DNA of 64,000 nt from Coffea arabica (Eukaryota > Streptophyta > Magnoliopsida > Gentianales > Rubiaceae), in NCBI RefSeq assembly GCF_036785885.1, contig NC_092314.1, positions 16,327,638-16,391,637 of the forward strand, read 5' to 3'. Position 1 is the stretch's first letter; each line of letters begins with the position of its first letter. The translations under genes were made by a program, and so were the position numbers. Shown in pieces: positions 10,665-21,977 of this stretch. A model generated the notes under the pieces. It had not been told where the DNA came from, did not search any database, and was given only the letters and a program-made list of their open reading frames with translations.

Positions 10665-11443
10665 TCACCAACAATGAATACCAATCAAGTCCAAGTACTG
10701 CTTGAACTTATAAATTGGAAGAGGCTTCGTAAACATGTCAGCTGGATTGTCCTTGGTATTGATTTTCTGAATAAGGACCTTTCCTTCAGCAATGATATTC
10801 TGAATGAAATGATACTTCACATCAACGTGTTTCGCCCTCTCATGATACATCTGATCTTTAGTCAAGTGTATGACACTTTGACTATCACAGTGAACAATAG
10901 TAATACCTTGATGTAGACTAAACTCGCTAAATAAACTCTTCAACCACAAGACTTCTTTGATTGCCTCGGTCATAGCCATATATTCTACTTCTGTAGTAGA
11001 CAAAACTACGACAGGTTGTAGAGTAGCTTTCCAACAACAGCACAACCGCCAATGCAAAACACATAGTCTGAAAATGATCTTCTCCTGTCAAGATCTCCAG
11101 CGTAGTCTGAATCTACAAAACTAACCAAAGTGTTATTATTTTTTTCAAACTCTAAACATGCATTTGAAGTACCTCGCAAGTATCTGAGAATCCACTTCAC
11201 AGCCTGCCAATGTGCTTTACCAGGGCAAGACATATATCTGCTAACAACACTGACTGCATGTGAGATATCTGGACGAGTACAAACCATTGCATACATAATA
11301 CTGCCGACTGCACTAGAATAAGGAACCCGTGCCATATAATCTTCATTTTCATCTGATTGTGATGATTGAGCAACTGATAGTCGAAAATGGCTAGCAAGAG
11401 GAGCAGATACTGGTTTAGCATCTTTCATGCCAAAACGCTCCAA
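10665..11443 (-). pseudogene. copia RNase H region
   Basis: The coding strand has DAKPVSAPLASHFRLS, CTRPDISHAVSVVSRYM and HWQAVKWILRYLRGT, the classical copia RT-RNase H linker, then VDSDYAGDLDRRRS, VVLSTTEVEYMA and KHVDVKYHFI. The acidic residues in DSDYAG, E of TEVEYM and D of KHVDVKYHF are those of the RNase H fold. A frame change near 11030 (GCAVV... against ATLQPVVVLSTTE) breaks it. Confidence 0.85.
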
Positions 11444-11446
11444 GAC

Positions 11447-12387
11447 CTATTTCAGGTAATTTTCTTGGGTAAAAAATAATTTCCCTGCTCCTCGATCTCG
11501 TTTAATATCCATACCACGAATTTTCTTAGCTGCTCCAAAATCTTTCATTTCAAATTCACTATTTAACTGCAGTTTTAAAGTGTGAATTTTTGACAAATTC
11601 TTGGCAGCAATGAGCATGTCATCAACATACATCAACAAATAGATAAAAGAATCATCATCTAACTTCTGGAAGTAAATACAACTATCATACATGCTCCTTA
11701 AATAACCATAACCCAACATAAAGGAATCAAACCTCTTATACCACTGTCTTGGAGATTGTTTCAATCCATATAAGAATTTCTTCAATAAGCAAATATGGTC
11801 TTCCTTACCTTTAATTTCAAAACCCTCGGGTTGTTTCATATAAATTTGTTCTTCAAGTACGCCATGTAAGAAAGCTGTCTTAACATCAAGGTGCTCTAAC
11901 TGCAAATCATATATGACAACTAAAGCAAGCAAACACGAATATAGTTATGTTTAACAACAGGTGAAAAAACTTCATTAAAATCAACACCTTGTACCCGACT
12001 ATAGCCCTTTACAACTAATCGTGCTTTATACCTTGCATCTTCAACCCCTGAAATACTTTCTTTTTTCTTGAAAACCCACGTGTAACCAACTATTTTCTTA
12101 TTTGACGGCGTCTTTACAAGAACCCAAGTTTCATTTTGATGAAGAGATTCAATTTCTTCATTCATCACAATCAACCACTTTGCAGAATCATCACAAGAAA
12201 TTGCTTCTAAATAGGTGGAAGGCTCACCAACTGCATCAGTTTCTTCTGCAACAGACAAAGCATATGCAACTAAATTTGCATATCTTTGTGGTGGTCGAAT
12301 ATCTCTCCTTGGTCTATCTCTAGTTATGGAATACTCTTCTTCTTTTGAACTATCTTCAACAGTAGATTCAGGTGCATCTACTTGCAC
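11447..12387 (-). pseudogene. copia reverse transcriptase
   Basis: It carries ESLHQNETWVLV, YTWVFKKKES, ARLVVKGYSRVQGVDFNEVFSPVVKH, LDVKTAFLHGVLEEQIYMKQPEGF, LLKKFLYGLKQSPRQWYKRFD and the catalytic YVDDML. These are the ordered motifs of copia RT. The frame shifts once at about 11925 (SVVKHNYIRVCLL against MLALVVIYDLQLEHLDVKTAF). The active-site aspartates D (LDVKTAF) and DD (YVDD) are intact. Confidence 0.92.
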
Positions 12388-12390
12388 TTG

Positions 12391-13616
12391 CTAAATAGAA
12401 TATTTGATTTGAGAAAGATCAGAACTGCCAATATCAAACTCCACCTGCTTCTGTGTACTTTCAGTATTACAAGGACTAGAAAACTCTTTCTTGAAAGATA
12501 ACATAGACAATTCATCAAAAGTAACATCTCTACTGATCACAAATTTTGGAGATTTGGGATCAGGACAGCATAATCTGTATCCTTTCACCCCAAAAGCATA
12601 CCCAAGAAAAATGCACTTTTTAGCTCTGGACTCCAATTTTCTATCATTCACGTGCATGTATGCTGGACACCAAAATATTTTAAATTGGAATAATCAGCAG
12701 GAGTACCTGACCAAACTTTCTCAGGAGTTTTAAAATCAAGACATGCAGAAGGAGAATGGTTGACAATATAACAGGCCATATTGATTGCCTCTGTCCAAAA
12801 GTTGTTTGTCAACCCTGCATTGGAGATCATACATCTTGCTCTCTCCAAAAGCATTCTGTTCATACGTTCGGCCACACCATTTTGTTGAGACGTCATTCTG
12901 AAGGTGTGATGCCGAACAATTCCTTCATTTTTGCAAAATCTATCAAATTCATCTCCACAAAATTCCATGCCATTATCTATTCTCAACCGCTTAATATGTT
13001 TTCCTGTTTATTTCTCAATCAAAACTTTTCATTGTTTGAAAGTTAAGAAAACATCATTTTTATGTTTAAAAAAATTGACCCAAATTTTCCTTAAATAATC
13101 AACAATAAAAGTCAACATGTACCTGGCACCACCTTTAGAAGGAGTATGGGAAGGACCCCATAGATCTGAATGAATGTAATCAAGAGTACCTTTTGTCTTG
13201 TGAATTGCTGGTGAACTGAAACTGATTCTTTTCTGCTTCCCAAAAGTACAATGTTTACAAAATTCCAATGGCCCGGTACTTTGTCCACAAAGAAGTCCTC
13301 TTTTGCTCAGTATGCCTAAGCTTTTTTCGCTCATGTGCCTCAAACGCATGTGCCATAATTTAGTGATGTCTGTATCTAACAAAGATGATATTGAAATAGT
13401 AGCAGCACCTGTAACAGTAGATCCCTGCAAAATATGCAAAGTACCAGATCTGTGTACCTTCATAACAACAAGAACTCTTCGAGTGATTTTAAGAACTCCA
13501 TTTCCATCTGAATACCTGCACCCAATAGACTCAAGAGTGTCTAAAAGGATGAGATTTTTCTTCAAATCTGGAACATGCCTAACATCTGTGAGCGTCCTCA
13601 CAATACCATCGTACAT
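12391..13616 (-). pseudogene. copia GAG-pre-integrase and integrase
   Basis: The zinc-binding H..H..C..C region is [14 protein letters not shown] with [11 protein letters not shown]. The core follows with [10 protein letters not shown] (first Asp), RIDNGMEFC (second Asp) and QQNGVAERMNRMLLERARCM (catalytic Glu in GVAERMNR). The C-terminal FLGYAFGVKGYRLCCPD and FVISRDVTFDE are typical. Frames change near 13020 and 12650, and a stop separates it from RT at 12390. Confidence 0.9.
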
Positions 13617-14131
13617 TTTAATCCGGATTGTGCATTTGCCAACAACTTTACAAGCGGCGTTGTTATCTATTAAGACAACTCCACCTTCAGTTGATTCATA
13701 TGTTAAAAATCAGTCCCTATTGGGACACATATGATATGAACAACCCGAATATAAAATTCACTTATTGTTAGATCTAAAAATATTTTCTGTTGTACAGAAA
13801 ATGGTTCCATCATTCTCATTAGCTGCTATACTAGTTTCAGCGGATTCAGTATTTTTCTCAACAAATTTTCCTTTTTACTTTTCTTTATTTTTCAATTTAA
13901 AGCAATCACAGATAACATGACCCTTCTTTTTATAATAATTGCACACCACATTTTTATATTTAGACTTGGATCTACTTCTATTTTCTGTATTTCTCTTTTC
14001 AGATCTACCCCGAATAAACAAGCCATCGGCTTGACTCCTACTAGTTTCCCTAATAATATCCCTATCTATTTACTTTTTAGATTTTAATGTAGATTTAATT
14101 TTTCGATACAAAATTGTTTCCTTTTCATAAA
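13617..14131 (-). pseudogene. copia gag zinc knuckle and protease, decayed
   Basis: The zinc knuckle reads CNYYKKKGHVICDC at about 13905-13950; the second Cys has become Tyr. The protease site reads ILYSGCSYHMCPNRD at about 13710-13762, where copia normally has WILDSGCSYHM. The catalytic Asp has become Tyr, and two Trp codons have become TGA. The rest ([20 protein letters not shown]) joins the integrase reading. The protease is dead on three counts. Confidence 0.75.
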
Positions 14132-14629
14132 TCATAGTATCAGGAAAATGTTTAAGGATTGGGGAAGGGAACACAAAAGTAATAGGGCTTGATCTTCATC
14201 ATCAATTTTTGAATCTATATTCTCCAAATTCATAATAATGAAATCAAATTTATCAAGATGGGAGAGTATAGATGTACCTTCAGACATCCGAAGCATGTAC
14301 AAATTCTGCTTCAAATATAGCCGATTCTCGACTACTTTCTTCATATACAAAGTTTTCAATTTATTCCACATAACCTTGGCTGAAATCTCCATTGCTACCT
14401 TACGCAATACCTCATCGGAGAGATTTAATATTTTACTGGATCTAGCCTTCTTATCTATATCGGCGAAATCCGCATCCTTTACATCTTCTGAATTTTTCTC
14501 AATTTCTTGAATTGCCAAGTCAACTCCATCTTGAACAAGAAAGGCCTCCATCTTGAGTTGCCACATTTCGAAGTTGACATTCTTGTCGAATTTCTCGACA
14601 ATCGTCTTTGTTATCGTCATTGTTGCCAT
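14132..14629 (-). pseudogene. copia gag (UBN2-type)
   Basis: It starts at MATMTITKTIVEKFDKN and has NFEMWQLKMEAFL, VMWNKLKTLYMKK, LYLKQNLYMLRMSEGTSILSHLDKFDFIIMNL and the LLCSLPQS end, the canonical plant copia gag. It breaks off at about 14132 by frameshift before the zinc knuckle. The start is the first ATG after the leader repeats. Confidence 0.88.
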
Positions 14630-14691
14630 AAAATCTGTAATCTGAAGTTTGTCTCAAAACACTAGCCAAACAAATATGCAAATCTCAAGGT

Positions 14692-14818
14692 GAGCGGACC
14701 CTACGGGATGAGTGGGCCCCACGGAATGAACGGACCCCACGGAATAAGCAGGCCCCAAGGGAATGAACGGGCCCTACAAGATAAATGGGTCTCACGAGAT
14801 GAACCTGTCTTATAAAAT
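14692..14818 (-). repeat. 18-bp minisatellite in the copia leader (7 copies)
   Basis: Seven tandem units of 18 bp (one is 19) lie between the primer-binding site and gag, for example GAGTGGGCCCCACGGAAT and GAACGGACCCCACGGAAT. They diverge step by step toward the LTR. The period is a multiple of three and the minus strand stays open through it, as six-residue repeats such as RGVRSF and RGAHSS. Confidence 0.85.
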
Positions 14819-14829
14819 ATATCAACCAA

Positions 14830-14840
14830 CTCTGATACCA
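14830..14840 (-). other. copia primer-binding site, initiator tRNA-Met
   Basis: The minus strand reads TGGTATCAGAG three bases inside the 5' LTR, exactly complementary to the 3' end of plant initiator tRNA-Met. Confidence 0.9.
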
Positions 14841-14843
14841 GTT

Positions 14844-15397
14844 TGTTAGGACCGGTTCAGGAATAAACAAACTAAAGTTAGAACAAAATAGGCGGTATAA
14901 CCGACCATATAATGGTTAGGCGGTAGACACTAGCCATATAATAATTAGGCGGTAAAATCGACCATATAAAAGGGTTGTGGCAACCCAATAAAGACAAATA
15001 ACAAAGCAAAATAAAAAACATAGAAGATTTACGTGGTTGGATCAAATTGACCTACGTCCACGGACGAGGGAGGAGTAATATTTCTACTATGAAGAAGAAA
15101 TACAAAAGCCATAGGAAAGTGGTTCTTAGGCCAAAATAGCACTTACAAAAGGTTTAGGAAATATTCCTAAACTCAAAACAAGAGAGTCTAAAATATTTGA
15201 CTATAAATGAGTTGGATGATCTAAGAAACTAATAGCCCATATAATGCTCTCTTGAGTGGTGCACCTAAACCTCTCAAAGGCGTCCTATATTTATAGGTGT
15301 ATAAGGAGAGGTTTTCCTTCCGCTTGGTCAATGTGGGACGAAGCAAAATGAAAAATTATGCCACAAAGTCAAAGCTTGTGGCTTTGACAAATCAACA
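14844..15397 (-). repeat. copia 5' LTR
   Basis: This is the second copy of the 554-bp LTR, with TGTTAGGACCGG...AAATCAACA ends. It carries the same TATA and R/U5 repeats as the 10024 copy. Confidence 0.93.
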
Positions 15398-17395
15398 TTG
15401 CCGGTAAAACAATGGACATCAATATGACATCCTTCAGCTTTCCTTTGTTTTTCCCCTTAATCACTGGGCAAGGTGGGAGCTCCAATTCTGGAATGCCTCC
15501 ACAGAGTTTGTTGTTGCCAATCAATGATATTTGACTTGCATTGCTGAAAATTCCTATGTTTGGTATCTCGCCTTCGATGTTGTTGTAGGAAAGGTTTAAG
15601 TACCTCAAATATTGAAGCATCTCAAGTTCTTTTGGTATTTGTCCAATCAAATTATTACTTGAAAGGTCTACTTGCTGGATGCTCTTCCAAGAAGCCAAAT
15701 TTGGTGGAAATGTTCCTTTGAAAAAATTGGCCTGCATAAAAAGATTCTCCAGATGTGAACAATTAGCAAGTGAGATGGGTATATCTCCAGCAAATTGATT
15801 GTGGGAAACATTGAAATCCACCAAATGTATAAGCTTTCCAACTTCAGCAGGCAGAGAACCACTAAACGAATTTTCACCTATTTTGATGTACATCAGTGAT
15901 GAGTGCGTCTGCAGAAAATGTGGTGATATAATCCAGTGAAGTTGTTTTGAGATATATCCAGATATTGCAAATTTTTACAGTTCATAAGAACATTGTCAAA
16001 TATATTGCCCCCTTCAAACTGGTTAAATGATAAGTCTAGATAGTATAGATTGGTGTTGTTGCATAGGGCAAAGACTATCTGTCCTGACAAGTCATTATGG
16101 TCCAGACGTAATCCTTGCAAATTTGGTAACTTGCCAAAATCTCTTGGAATAATCCCTGAAAAAGAGTTCAATTCAAGGCCAAGTTGAATTAGGTTGACAA
16201 AGTTTCCAAATCCTTGTGGAATGGTTCCTGACAGTTGGTTTCCTCCCACGAACAATTCAGTGAGTTGATTTGAGAAATTGGCCATGATTTTAGGTCCATT
16301 ACCTCCAAATGTATTGGCACTCAAGGAAAGAATTCTTAGATTACTGCAGTTGGTCAGTGATGCAATAAAATCCAAATCTCCTATAGAATTATTGCCGAAG
16401 AGATTGTGATTAAGATTAGCTCTTTTGAGTTGTATCAGATCTTCTAAATTAGTTGGAATTTGGCCTGCGAACTTATTATAGGGAAGATCAAGTATCTCAA
16501 GCCCAGAAGCATTAGTGATTGAAGTTGGAAAGTTTGCATACAAGTTGTTCCCCCCAACATACAACACTTGTAGATTTGGTAGGGTGAGACCTATGTTGGT
16601 TGGGAGATTGCCATGAAAGGAATTGTCGGCCACTGAAATGACAGTAATGGCTAAACTATTAAAGATGGAGGCAGGGATTATACCAGATAGTTTATTTTCT
16701 GATGCTGAAAATATAGATAACCTTTTCAAGAGCCCCATCTCCATGGGCAAATTTCCCTCTAGATTGTTGAAGTCGAGACTGATTCGGATCAATGATGATA
16801 AGTTCCCAGTGGAAGAGGGAATCTCTCCTGTCAACTTGTTTGTGCGAAGATAAAAATTTTCAAGCCTCTTCAAATTGCTTAGCTGATCAATTGGAATCTT
16901 CCTTTCTAGCTTGTTACTGGTTAGGTCAATAGTTATCATCTCTGCACAGTAGCTCAGATTTTCTGGGATTTTTCCACCGAGTGCATTACTTGACAGGTTC
17001 AAGACTCTTAGCCTTTTGAGGCGACTGAATTCTTGGGGAATCTCACCATGGAATTGATTCTCCGCAAGTTGGATGAACCTCATGAAGCTTAGATTTCCGA
17101 CATGAGGAGATAGGGTTCCAGACAACTGCTTATACCTTAGAATCAAGGCTATGACCCTCTGATGTCGAGTACTGCAGGTGACTCCTTCCCACTGGCAATG
17201 GTGTTGTGAATGGTTCCAGGAATTCAGCACTCCAAATGAGTGATCATATATTTGCTTCTTGAATTCAAGCAGAGCAAGTCGATCGATCTTATTTTGAAAT
17301 TGTTTTGCAGCTGAAACATGGTTTACTGAAAAGCTCATGGCAACTAAGAGTAGGAGAAAAATGTTTGCTAATGTTGATGAGCGAAATCCCCACAT

Positions 17396-17991
17396 GGTAT
17401 TTGGAATTTCGATGGGATGTGAAGGCAAAGATGGATTAATTTGCAACAAATTGATGATTGAATGATAAAAGTTTCTGTGGAATGGGAACAATGTTTGAGC
17501 TGTTATAGATTCTTGTAGTTCTGCTTATATTAACCCAAACAATTGGAACGAAATAATTTCTTGGTATATTTTCGAGTAAAATGAGCTAAACTTCATTGTG
17601 AGAACTTACATTCAGAAATGGTCAGCGAGCTTCCACCAACTTACAATTTAGTAGCCTAATAAAACATACACGCAAGATGATTATTGGTCCTTTACATATC
17701 CACGTCTATCAGTTTGGAAAATGGCCCTAACCAGACTCTTTATAGAAATCAGATCACAAAGCTAATGCGCTTCTATTTCTAAACTCTAGTATGCATTTTT
17801 CAGTCAATTTGCCTAGGGGAGTCAGTTGCTCTGCTCTAAGTCTACACAAACATACAAAACTAAGCACAAATAATTTATCTGAGGTTGGAGAAAATGTATT
17901 CTTGTTTCTTGACCTAAACAACAAAAGTGTTCTCTTCATCTTACTTAGTTATATTTTTATTCCTTTTTCCTCATCTTCTAATTGACAACCA
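17396..17991. other. 5' flank of receptor kinase copy 2
   Basis: It aligns with the flanks of copies 1 and 4 (GATGATTGAATG.TAAAAGTTTCTGTGGA; TCAGCGAGCTTCCACCAACTT at about 17620, compare 35047). A TATA-like AATATAAGC on the minus strand lies at about 17527-17536. The homology is cut by the hAT element. Confidence 0.45.
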
Positions 17992-18160
17992 ACCGGGTGG
18001 GCACGGGTCGGGTACCAACCCCGAACGCTAATTGGCTGACCCGACTCTAACATATCGGGTCATTATTTTTTTGACCCTAATCCGCTCCGATCTTCCTCGG
18101 GTACCCGATCCTCGGATACCCGAAAAATAGGGGCGGATCATAGGGTACCCGCCCCAACTT
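17992..18160. repeat. Left sub-terminal GGGTACCCG-type repeat cluster of the hAT element
   Basis: GGGTCGGG, GACCCGACTC, ATCGGGTC, CGGGTACCCGATCC, CGGATACCCG and GGGTACCCGCC follow one another within about 160 bp in both orientations. Such clusters are usually the transposase-binding sites of hAT elements. Confidence 0.6.
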
Positions 18161-18663
18161 AAAGAATGCAAATTCTACAAACTCATAAGACATAAGATGA
18201 ACCTGCTGGATGATAGCATCATTCAACAAAAAAAGGCAACAACATCATTCAAACTAGACAAAGACAAAGCATAATCAAATCTCAAAAATGATCATTAGCA
18301 GTAGTTCCACACTAAATCATAAAGTTAGAAATATCTACTCTGATACATAACTTCCAACAAGGGCATATAATGAGAAAAATGTACACTATATAGACATTCT
18401 CAAATCCAGAAAACATGGCATAATGCATTGACTAGGCATAAATCAAGAAGCTGTCTTCATTTTCCTCCCCTAGCCATGCCATGACAGTTAGTTTCAACAA
18501 CCTCAAATGTTTCAACAACCTCAACCTTTTACAACACATGAAGGAGCACAATCTTCAAGAATCATCAATCTTCAATATTAATAATAGAATGCTCCACTGT
18601 CAAACCTGAAAAAAATTTCCAAAAATAAAAGCAACCAAGAAATATATTAGCACAAGTTGAAAC

Positions 18664-20854
18664 TCAAATGAATAATAAAATTTTCAATGCAATGATAACA
18701 ATTAACAAGATATGAAAAGTATTACCCGATTCCATTTCTTCAAGTTTAGTTATACTTTCTTCCAAATCAATTGGTTGAATACCCTTGCGAAACCAATCTT
18801 GTCCATAAATTATAGCCTCCGCCATTCTTGGAGTTAAAGAGTTTCGAAAAGAATCCAACACACGGCCTCCCATACTAAAAGCAGACTCAGAGGCAACAGT
18901 AGATACCGGAATAGCTAATATATCTCTAGCAATTGCAACAAGAATTTGGAACCTATGAGCATTATCTCTCTACCAATCCAATATGTGAAAGTTTGGACAG
19001 TGAAAATCTTCCTTCATTTCCATCAAATAGATGTCCAATTCCGTTTTATTGTGAGTGCTATCCAATGTATCAGCCTTTTGAGAATACTTTGCATGTATGT
19101 AATCTGATGCCCCTTTAACTGTAATTGCATCAACATCCATTTTATCCATTTCCCTAAACTGATTTTGACTTATTACTTCCTTATAAGGTGATTTTTTCAG
19201 CAGAATAAAAGTCAAATAGGGAATGTAACACCTTTTCCACCTTAAATTTTAACATTTCAGCATTCTTAGGATCATATGCCTCATCAATTGCCCATTGAAC
19301 ATAACTTAGTTTATGCCGGGGATCAAGAACAACAGCAATCAGAATCAATATGTTAATCCTTTCCACATTACCCCAATATTTATCATATTTTTTCTTCATA
19401 TTCCCAGCCATAGTTGACAAACCAAAGTCATTACTTTCTTGAAATGAATTAAGAAGACCACCAATGCCAAAAATTTCATTCATATATACATTTCCTGTCA
19501 CATAACGTGAGCCTGACATTTTCACAGTAGAATAAAAAAAAATTTGAAAAAAAGACAAGAAATCTTTTGCATACTCCCAATCTATTTCAATTGGCACACC
19601 CCTCACCTTAGAACTCCTACGAGTATCATTCTCACTTTGTGGAGTTAACTCTTCGACATATTTGCTATCCACAGTTTCTAGCAACTCAAATGCCTTTTGA
19701 AATTTTAGAGCAGCCTCTAACATTAAAAATGTGAAGTTCCACCTAGTTTCAACATCAAGGCATACAAGACTTTTACTTTCGATTCTTTCTTTTTCTATGC
19801 AAGATTTGAATCTTTGAGCTCTAGCAGGTGAAGACTTAACATATCTCACAGCTGATCGAATTCTAATAATAGAGTCTTCCAAGTCTTTCAATCCCTCCCC
19901 AAACATCAAATTCAAAACATGGGCAGCACATCTCATATGCAAGTATTCTCCATTTAAGGCAGTACCCTTCCAATTAATAAGCCTTCTTCTCAAATATTGC
20001 AAACAAGTGTCATTTGAGCTAGCATTGTCTACCGTAACAGTCAAAACTTTACTAATTTTCCAATCAAGCAAGCATTTTTCTACTGTCCGACCAATAACTT
20101 CACCCGCATGACTTGTAATAGGACAGAAACTTAAAATCTTTTTGTGCAATTTCCATTTATCATCAATAAAGTGAGCTGTCAAACACAAATAATTCAGATT
20201 TTAAATGGATGTCCAAGCATCAGTGGTGAGACAAATTCGTGAGGATAAAGTTTCAAAGTATGCCTTCAAACTTTTCTTCTCATCTGAAAAAAGCTTATGG
20301 CAGTCTCTAGTTAAAGTTCTACGTGATGGCATTTCAAACCGTGGCTGCATAAACTGACAAAAATCCAGAAATCCCCCCCTTTCCACAAATTTAAAAGGTA
20401 GTTCATCTATAATCACCATCCTAGCCAACATTCTCCTACATGATTCTTGATCAAACATATGGGTTGTTAATGCATTTCCCCCTCCCTCTTTTGCTTTAAA
20501 CTCCAGCGTCTTTTGCCTCTTATCCGTATTATTATACGGATATTTTTTACACCTATGAAGGTGATTACTCAAAGAAGTAGTACCATTTTTGCTTGCACAG
20601 GCAATCAATTGTTGACAATATTTACAAGCAGCTTTCTTGTCTTTTGTTTCCGTACCTGTAACAACTGCATAATGCTCCCAAACCCAAGACCTACTGCTCT
20701 TGGTAGACACTTTTGTCTTGGATGTTGGAGGAGGTGGTACTTGACTTGTCTCAGTTTCAGAAGCTCCAGCAACAATTTTTGGATCCATTGATGATGAATG
20801 ATCAACATTTGGGATTGCAGCTGTAGTAGCTGTATTATCCCCTGTACTTGACAT
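18664..20854 (-). pseudogene. hAT transposase (BED zinc finger, RICESLEEPER-like), broken
   Basis: It starts at 20854. A BED finger spans about residues 54-110, with C77-x2-C80 and H98-x3-C102. The RNase-H-like core shows LTTDAWTS (first Asp) and VTVDNASSND (second Asp). The C-terminal dimerisation region has PVSTVASESAFS (catalytic Glu context) and GGRVLDSFRNSLTPRMAEA. Breaks are a TAA at about 20199-20201 just after DAWTSI, a one-base frameshift near 19195, and a TAG at about 18969. With these repaired the protein would be about 700 residues, normal for the family. Catalytic residues remain, so the breaks look recent relative to the degree of conservation. Confidence 0.88.
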
Positions 20855-21794
20855 CTGAAAAATTCAAAAAACAAATCAAATGAAAATCCCACTTCTCTAC
20901 CATATGCGCAGCTAATACATAGCTCAGAAACTCCTATAAAATCATGTCCAGATTCATCAAATACATAAAATCACTGCTGACTTATTCGATGGCCAGTTGG
21001 CCACGCATGTCGCATGTGACCACTAGAGCTTCATTCCATCTTAGTATTATTGGAAATGTACGTGCCTTGCATTTAGATTAGATTCCATCATTAGGAAGAA
21101 AAGAAATCCGGAAAAGTGGACAACTAAAAATTTGTTGATTTCTAAAGATGAATTAGAAAGAAAAGGGGAGCTTCATCTTTCTCCTGTCATGAAGAGTATC
21201 TCCATGGAAAATTATGGCCAGAATTTGTTTCCGTACCTGTACCATTTATGCCGACCCCCCTTTTTCGTTTTTTTTTTCTTTTTTCTGTATGGGTCCAGCA
21301 ATTCCTAATCTTAATTGTACAACCTAGTTTTGATTTGGACAAAAGATCAGAATTCATGTAGCCAATTCGACAAATGCATAGACGTACACATAGATGCAGA
21401 ATAGTTTGGTAGAAAGAATTGAACTTAAAAGAAAAGAGTTATTGAAAAACCTTGATAGCTAAACCACCCGGCTCCGGCGTCGACAGCATCAGGCGACCTT
21501 TGGCAGCGTCCCTTTACTCGAAGGTAGAAAAGGACGACAATGGAGAAACAGGGCTGAAGAGAAAGGGATTTGATTCAGGCAGTTTGAGGAGTTTTAACGG
21601 TAGTCTTCGGCCCTAGGTTTGAGAGACAAGGGCATCGGCCACTGAAGATTGAAGACTGAAGAGTGAAGAGTGTCGGCTGAAGCAAAGGCTGAAATCTGAA
21701 TGGATGATCAATGGATTGATTTAGGTTAGGAACTTAGGGTTAATAACTTAAAAAATTATAAAATTGCCCCTATATTTTTTAATATTTATATATT

Positions 21795-21977
21795 ATACCC
21801 CCGGGTCGGGTACTCACGGGTTTTTGCTTTTACGATCCGTACCCGTATCCAAATGTTCCGGATACCCGACCCTATCTGATCCGCTAAGAGAAATTGGATC
21901 GGATATCCTATTTTTCGGTGCGGATCGGGTCGAATCTCTCGGGTTTTCGGGTCAACGGGTATTTTTGCCCACCCCTA
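21795..21977. repeat. Right sub-terminal GGGTACCCG-type repeat cluster of the hAT element
   Basis: CGGGTCGGGTACTCACGGG, CCGTACCCGTATCC, CGGATACCCGACCC, GGATCGGATATCC, GGATCGGGTC and CGGGTCAACGGGT mirror the left cluster and run to the terminal GCCCACCCCTA. Confidence 0.6.

Larger units (their letters stand above)
10024..15397 (-). mobile_element. Ty1/copia LTR retrotransposon inserted in receptor copy 2
   Basis: Two 554-bp LTRs (10024-10577, 14844-15397) flank gag, protease, integrase, RT and RNase H in copia order on the minus strand. The flanking 5-mers are TTGCT and TTGCC, and the uninterrupted copies 1 and 4 show the empty site (GCTGCTGGTAAAAC, GTTGCCGGTAAAAC). In the first 97 bp the LTRs differ at about 6 positions, so it is not a very recent insertion. 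All domains carry breaks. It resembles the Tnt1/Tork group. Confidence 0.93.
9207..17395 (-). pseudogene. LRR receptor-like kinase, subfamily XII (copy 2, broken)
   Basis: Start codon at 17395 (MWGFRSSTLAN), aligned with copy 1; an in-frame ATG 32 codons upstream is extra. Signal peptide, LRRNT and LRRs read well to about 15930, where one base is missing (GATATAATCCAG against GATATAATTCCAG) and the frame shifts. The LRRs continue at 15893-15398. A copia element (10024-15397) splits the transmembrane codons. The glycine loop is left at 9800-10018 ([16 protein letters not shown]). The sequence then jumps into intron sequence near 9807, so kinase subdomains II-VIII are gone, including HCD and DFG. 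Exon 2 (9207-9595) keeps its acceptor TTCAG|AATACGG but lacks a few codons after LDLHN. No functional receptor can be made. A truncated, secretable LRR protein could still be transcribed. Confidence 0.88.
17992..21977 (-). mobile_element. hAT-family DNA transposon, decayed
   Basis: The right end reads TAGGGGTGGGCA on the reverse strand, and the left end has ACCGGGTGGGCA; both are hAT-style termini. Both sub-terminal regions are packed with GGGTCGGGT / GGGTACCCG motifs. The transposase lies between them on the minus strand. An 8-bp target duplication could not be recognised, so the exact ends are uncertain by a few bases. It sits in the upstream flank of receptor copy 2. Confidence 0.8.

Noticed and set aside
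14685..14870. Minus-strand frame of 61 codons with six-residue repeats
   Set aside because: It is the 18-bp leader minisatellite of the copia element; kept as a repeat, not as a gene.
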